Shown here in pieces: positions 46,641 through 49,400 of a stretch of DNA of 49,400 nt. Every line of letters starts with the position of its first letter. The stretch's first letter is position 1. Made by a program: the position numbers and the translations under genes. The DNA lies in contig CAMZFJ010000001.1 of the NCBI GenBank assembly GCA_947306025.1, forward strand, positions 1 to 49,400. The letters are read 5' to 3'. Below the pieces are notes generated by a model, which did not search any database, was not told where the DNA came from, and saw only the letters and a list, made by a program, of their open reading frames with translations. Source of the DNA: an uncultured Fibrobacter sp. (GTDB taxonomy: Bacteria; Fibrobacterota; Fibrobacteria; Fibrobacterales; Fibrobacteraceae).

Positions 46641-47026
46641 TTCGCCTCCTTGAATTTCTCGGCAAGTTCCAGCCAACGCTTTTTCCAGCGAATACAATGC
46701 CGCAATTTTTTGTATTCCCATCCACCTTCTTGTTCATCATCATCCCAATAGGAAATGCCCATCTCGCACCACTTTGCCATCGCCAAGCACCGCTTGTACT
46801 TGTGGCGATGGAGTTGGGTTTCTGCATAATTACGTTCGTCCAAGAACAGTTTTGCATGATGCTTTTGCTTGAATACTTCCGCATCAAGGGCGAGGATTTT
46901 TGCATCCTTCTCCGCAATAACCTTGTCGGCTTCGGATTTCAAATAAATTTGAGCGAGGTCGTGCTTGCCCGTGTTGAAATATTCGACATAAGTATCGTCG
47001 ACAAATCGTGTTTTCAGTTCGCTCAT
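46637..47026 (-). CDS. Hypothetical coiled-coil protein
   Basis: A 129-residue protein: KSEADKVIAEKDAKILALDAEVFKQKHHAKLFLDERNYAETQLHRHKYKRCLAMAKWCEMGISYWDDDEQEGGWEYKKLRHCIRWKKRWLELAEKF. Helical, with an aromatic-rich C-terminal half. No family recognised. ATGA overlap with the upstream gene. Confidence 0.72.
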   Translation of the reverse strand: MSELKTRFVDDTYVEYFNTGKHDLAQIYLKSEADKVIAEKDAKILALDAEVFKQKHHAKLFLDERNYAETQLHRHKYKRCLAMAKWCEMGISYWDDDEQEGGWEYKKLRHCIRWKKRWLELAEKFKEAK

Positions 47027-47757
47027 TTGTCAGACTCCATTTCAACAATCTTATTTGCGACCCATTGAAGAACGCAGCAGGCGTAAAGGAAACTGTAGCA
47101 TTCGCCATTTCCATTACTGGCGATGTCTCCGATTGTTTCGAAATCCCAATCAAATCCTGCGTCCTTTGCTGCAGATTTCACTGCGTCGTATGCGCTCTCT
47201 TCTGAGTCCCTGTTGGCATAATCGGACGGTTTTCCGGCATCGCGAACTCGTTTGACTTCTTCAGCAAAGTCGGGGCCAACTTCCTCGTCATCTCTTTCGT
47301 ACCAGGTGTCGTACCATTTTTCGAAATCGTCGTCGGACATCTCCCAGGCTTTCTTGGCTTCTTCGAAAAACTTTGTGTCCCATTCATACTCGTAATGATT
47401 CAAGATTTCTTCTTTGTAGGCACGATCCACGTTTTGCATATCAAAATCGCGGATATAGTATTCTTGTCCTGCTGCTTTTATCTTTTCGCTCCAATAGAAG
47501 GGGTTGATGTTTTTGCCTTTAAACGTCCCGACGCCATAGCCGGGCTGGAACATGAAGCATCCCATGTCGCCGCTGTACGTTGTGCCAAAAGGTGAAAACT
47601 CGATGTGGATGTAGTAGATGTTGCCGTCGTGAATCAAATCGACAACGGTTCTTTTTTCTTTTTCTCCGGAAAACGGATTGACTGTTTCTTCGGTTCTGAT
47701 AATGACCTTTTTGTAACGCTCTTCGAGCTTTTCCTTGCTGATTACTTCTTCACTCAT
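47023..47757 (-). CDS. Hypothetical acidic protein
   Basis: A 244-residue acidic protein from the ATG at 47757 (ATGA overlap with the upstream stop; the 17 codons before it are not needed). It has a beta-rich first half (VVDLIHDGNIYYIHIEFSPFGTTYSGDMGCFMFQPGYG) and a helical, Asp/Glu-rich second half with WEMSDDDFEKWYDTWYERDDEE. No family recognised. Confidence 0.75.
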   Translation of the reverse strand: MSEEVISKEKLEERYKKVIIRTEETVNPFSGEKEKRTVVDLIHDGNIYYIHIEFSPFGTTYSGDMGCFMFQPGYGVGTFKGKNINPFYWSEKIKAAGQEYYIRDFDMQNVDRAYKEEILNHYEYEWDTKFFEEAKKAWEMSDDDFEKWYDTWYERDDEEVGPDFAEEVKRVRDAGKPSDYANRDSEESAYDAVKSAAKDAGFDWDFETIGDIASNGNGECYSFLYACCVLQWVANKIVEMESDK

Positions 47758-48269
47758 TTCGTTTCCTTTTCTACATATTCCATCATTCGCAGGATCACCG
47801 CACCGCACTGGGCCAGTTCCTGAAGGCAGTGCTCCATGTCGCCCTGCTTGTAGGCCTCCAGGGCTTCTAGGATTTCCTCGTTGAGGATGGCGTCGGCGTG
47901 GTACGGTGCGACGCTGTTGACCTTGCGCCAGCGCTCCAGCTCGTCAACGATGAACCACTCATGGGCTCCCGTAAAGTCGTCGCAGAATACTGGGAACTTT
48001 TCTTTCGCTTTCTTGAGTTCTGTTAAAATAGAGAAAACGAATTTATTTTCTTTCAGTTCGCGCTCGCGCATATCGAGTTCGACTTCCTTCAGGCGCATCG
48101 CGTCGAGTTCTGCAACGCTTTCTGCCATGTTTGCGTTTGCTTGCTTGAGCGCCTTGTTCTCTTTCATCAGGGCTTCGTATTCTTCGAGCGGCAACTGCGT
48201 GTAGAGCGGTGCCGCGTGCGTCTGTCCGGGGTGGAGCGGGTAGTTCTTGAAGTCGCATCCTTTGCTCAT
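47754..48269 (-). CDS. Coiled-coil protein with MSKGCDF N-terminus
   Basis: A 171-residue protein from the ATG at 48269 (ATGA overlap). The N-terminal 36 residues match the short paralogue at 46097-46288; a coiled coil follows (YEALMKENKALKQANANMAESVAELDAMRLKEVELDMRERELKENK), then a helical domain (FVFSILTELKKAKEKFPVF...EILEALEAYKQGDMEHCLQELAQCGAVILRMM) resembling small phage nucleotide-pyrophosphohydrolase-like helices, though metal-binding residues are not clear. Confidence 0.72.
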   Translation of the reverse strand: MSKGCDFKNYPLHPGQTHAAPLYTQLPLEEYEALMKENKALKQANANMAESVAELDAMRLKEVELDMRERELKENKFVFSILTELKKAKEKFPVFCDDFTGAHEWFIVDELERWRKVNSVAPYHADAILNEEILEALEAYKQGDMEHCLQELAQCGAVILRMMEYVEKETK

Positions 48270-48304
48270 TTCTCCTCCGTCAGTTTGCGCCCGCACATCG
48301 GGCA
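48212..48304. repeat. 93-bp direct repeat, copy 2 (matches 46231-46323)
   Basis: See the copy at 46231. Two mismatches in 93 bases. Recombination between the copies would delete about 2 kb carrying five genes. Confidence 0.9.
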
Positions 48305-48490
48305 CCAAAAAATCTGTTCCGAGTTGACAAGTTCAAAATCACGCCACAATTCAATTTCGTAGCCTTCGGTAGTTTTAACGATGTTTACAACATCGCCATC
48401 GTTTACGATGTCGCCACACAGCGGCTTCCCTTCGTTGATTTCCCCGTTGCAGTATTTGCAGGGGTTGTTGGTGAGTTTCAGTTCAGCCAT
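48266..48490 (-). CDS. Small zinc-ribbon protein (paralogue of 46285-46494)
   Basis: A 74-residue protein from the ATG at 48490 (ATGA overlap; GGGAGG RBS). CKYCNGEINEGKPLCGD near the start and WCPMCGRKLTEEK at the end, with strands between. Related at its C-terminus to the product of 46285-46494. Confidence 0.75.
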   Translation of the reverse strand: MAELKLTNNPCKYCNGEINEGKPLCGDIVNDGDVVNIVKTTEGYEIELWRDFELVNSEQIFWCPMCGRKLTEEK

Positions 48491-48645
48491 CACTTCGCCT
48501 CCCATTTTTCGCAGCCGAAACTGCGGCGGTCGCGTTCAATCCTGTCGATCGTGCACTCGCTCCAGTATTCGTCGCCGCCCCATCCCTGGCGCAGGCAGAT
48601 TTTTCCCTCGTGCTTGCAGTTCAGGCATCGCTTATCGTCTTTCAT
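48490..48645 (-). CDS. Very small Cys-rich protein (51 aa)
   Basis: ATG at 48645 (GGAAAGC RBS) to TGA at 48490: M-K-D-D-K-R-C-L-N-C-K-H-E-G-K-I-C-L-R-Q-G-W-G-G, then four more Cys/Trp-rich turns (ECTIDRIERDRRSFGCEKWE). Five Cys with CxxC suggest a zinc knuckle. Between the junction methyltransferase and the zinc-ribbon gene; ATGA overlap with the latter. Confidence 0.72.
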   Translation of the reverse strand: MKDDKRCLNCKHEGKICLRQGWGGDEYWSECTIDRIERDRRSFGCEKWEAK

Positions 48646-48682
48646 ATTGCTTTCCTTTTTTTTGTTATGGTTTATCGTCTTT

Positions 48683-49312
48683 CTAAAATAGAGAAGTTTG
48701 CGCAGTTTCTTCGTTCAATCGCCTTTTTGCAAGTTCGAAATACTTGCTTGAACGCTCCATCCCGATAAAATCTCTGCCGTTCTTTTTTGCCGCTATGCAG
48801 GTTGTTCCTGTTCCGCAGAAGGGGTCAATTATAGTCAAATTCTCCGGCAAAAGGCGAACTATTTTATCCATGACCGCAAGAGGAATTACGCAAGGATGGT
48901 CAATTTTCATTTTTTCTTTCTGGACGTTCTTGATTTGATCCTCGACAAACCAGTCATACATCTTGCAGAATTTTCCAGCGGCGATGCGCTCCATAATTCT
49001 CTTGTCGGTTTCGTTTTTGTATGGCTGCGGGACCTTCGAGAAATCAGGCTTTACTCCATAAAAAGCGATGTCGCGGTGCTGCCTCCCGGTGTTTGAATTG
49101 TAAACCCATGATACAACGCGGTCCGGGGCTTTCCCGATAGCGATGGATAGCTTGTGCAGGGCTTCGGGATAATGCAAGATTACCGCCGGTCGTTTTCCGA
49201 TTATGCGCGAAAGCATGGAGTAATATGCACTTTCTTCCATATTATCGTCGTAATCCTCGTAATGATACCCTACGTTGTATGGAGGGTCGGTCACTATGCA
49301 AAAATTCTGCAC
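48683..49312 (-). CDS. DNA methyltransferase, main part (N-terminus at 1-113)
   Basis: 209 residues from the first codon after the poly-G tract. Motif IV VTDPPYNVGYHYEDYDDN lies at the very start, and the SAM-binding part NLTIIDPFCGTGTTCIAAKKNGRDFIGMERSSKYFELAKRRL at the end, the beta-class order. The C-terminus ETAQTSLF recalls clamp/partner-binding tails. The natural N-terminus is across the contig junction (1-113), giving about 245 residues. N4-cytosine or N6-adenine methylation; DPPY favours N6. Fourth methyltransferase of this genome. Confidence 0.9.
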   Translation of the reverse strand: MQNFCIVTDPPYNVGYHYEDYDDNMEESAYYSMLSRIIGKRPAVILHYPEALHKLSIAIGKAPDRVVSWVYNSNTGRQHRDIAFYGVKPDFSKVPQPYKNETDKRIMERIAAGKFCKMYDWFVEDQIKNVQKEKMKIDHPCVIPLAVMDKIVRLLPENLTIIDPFCGTGTTCIAAKKNGRDFIGMERSSKYFELAKRRLNEETAQTSLF

Positions 49313-49326
49313 ACCTCCCCCCCCCC
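49289..49326. repeat. Terminal direct repeat, right copy (matches 1-38)
   Basis: Identical to bases 1-38, ending in ten C (49317-49326). Marks the closing point of the circular map. Confidence 0.95.
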
Positions 49327-49400
49327 GGGGCGGCGCGCGGGGCGCGGCGGCGTGGGGGCGGGGGGTGTTGGGGGTGGTGGTTTTTTGGAGATTTTGGGCG
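49327..49400. other. Low-complexity G-rich tail, probable sequencing artefact
   Basis: 74 bases of almost only G with some C and T follow the ten-C run. They match nothing at the left end, where the sequence after the same run is normal coding DNA, and their composition is unlike the rest. Signal collapse after a homopolymer is the simplest cause. Confidence 0.85.

Noticed and set aside
1..49400. Integrase, excisionase or CI-type repressor indicating a temperate phage
   Set aside because: None found; only ribbon-helix-helix small proteins. A lytic lifestyle or an unknown lysogeny module cannot be told apart from sequence alone.

Overview
The window is an almost complete genome of a tailed double-stranded DNA phage with a contractile tail (myovirus morphotype), about 49.3 kb. 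The first 38 bases recur at 49289-49326, and one methyltransferase gene runs off the left end and back in at the right end, so the molecule assembles as a circle (circularly permuted or terminally redundant). The last 74 bases are G-rich and look like an artefact. The host is not determined. AT-rich promoters with TTGACA/TATATT on the early strand, TTATATTT boxes before late operons, and accessory families such as DUF2958 and PcfK-like proteins suggest a Gram-negative host, perhaps of the Fibrobacter/Bacteroidota lineage; this is a weak inference. I see no integrase, excisionase or clear CI-like repressor, and no DNA polymerase or replicative helicase.

Layout. The plus strand (about 3.6-29.5 kb) is the late region: ParB-like protein, terminase small and large subunits, portal, a MuF-type minor head protein fused to a zincin-like domain and followed by a small acidic gene, DUF2213 protease/scaffold, decoration protein, major capsid protein, connector genes, DUF3383 sheath, DUF3277 tube, tail assembly chaperone with a predicted -1 frameshift (slippery CCCTTTC), tape measure, baseplate hub/spike/wedge (gp25, J, DUF2612), two fibre proteins, and a short terminal cassette (membrane/coiled-coil protein, DUF1353, DUF5675) where lysis genes would be expected. 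Terminators at 9718, 12790 and 21975 split it into transcription units. A bidirectional terminator at 29502-29541 separates it from the convergent early strand.

The minus strand (from 3435 backwards through the contig junction to 29544) is the early/middle region. It carries a replication-initiator-like protein next to an iteron-type repeat region (2578-2704), single-strand annealing protein, YqaJ exonuclease, DUF1351 protein and SSB (a recombination module), a PAPS-reductase-like PP-loop protein, SpoVG, four DNA methyltransferases, many small proteins (several with paired CxxC motifs), two class II tRNA genes with odd insertions, a decayed IS605-type tnpB 3' end, and a 423-bp gene-free stretch full of perfect hairpins. 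Genes mostly overlap by ATGA/GTGA, so operons are long and translationally coupled. Seven candidate early promoters were located, several preceded by a shared AT-rich element.

Most worth a second look: the MuF-metallopeptidase fusion with a possible immunity gene; tRNA-Tyr and tRNA-Ser with an inserted D-loop hairpin and an elongated anticodon arm; a poly-G tract that throws the junction methyltransferase out of frame; the structured RNA upstream of spoVG; and the tnpB remnant, whose guide-position sequence resembles the phage's own promoter elements.
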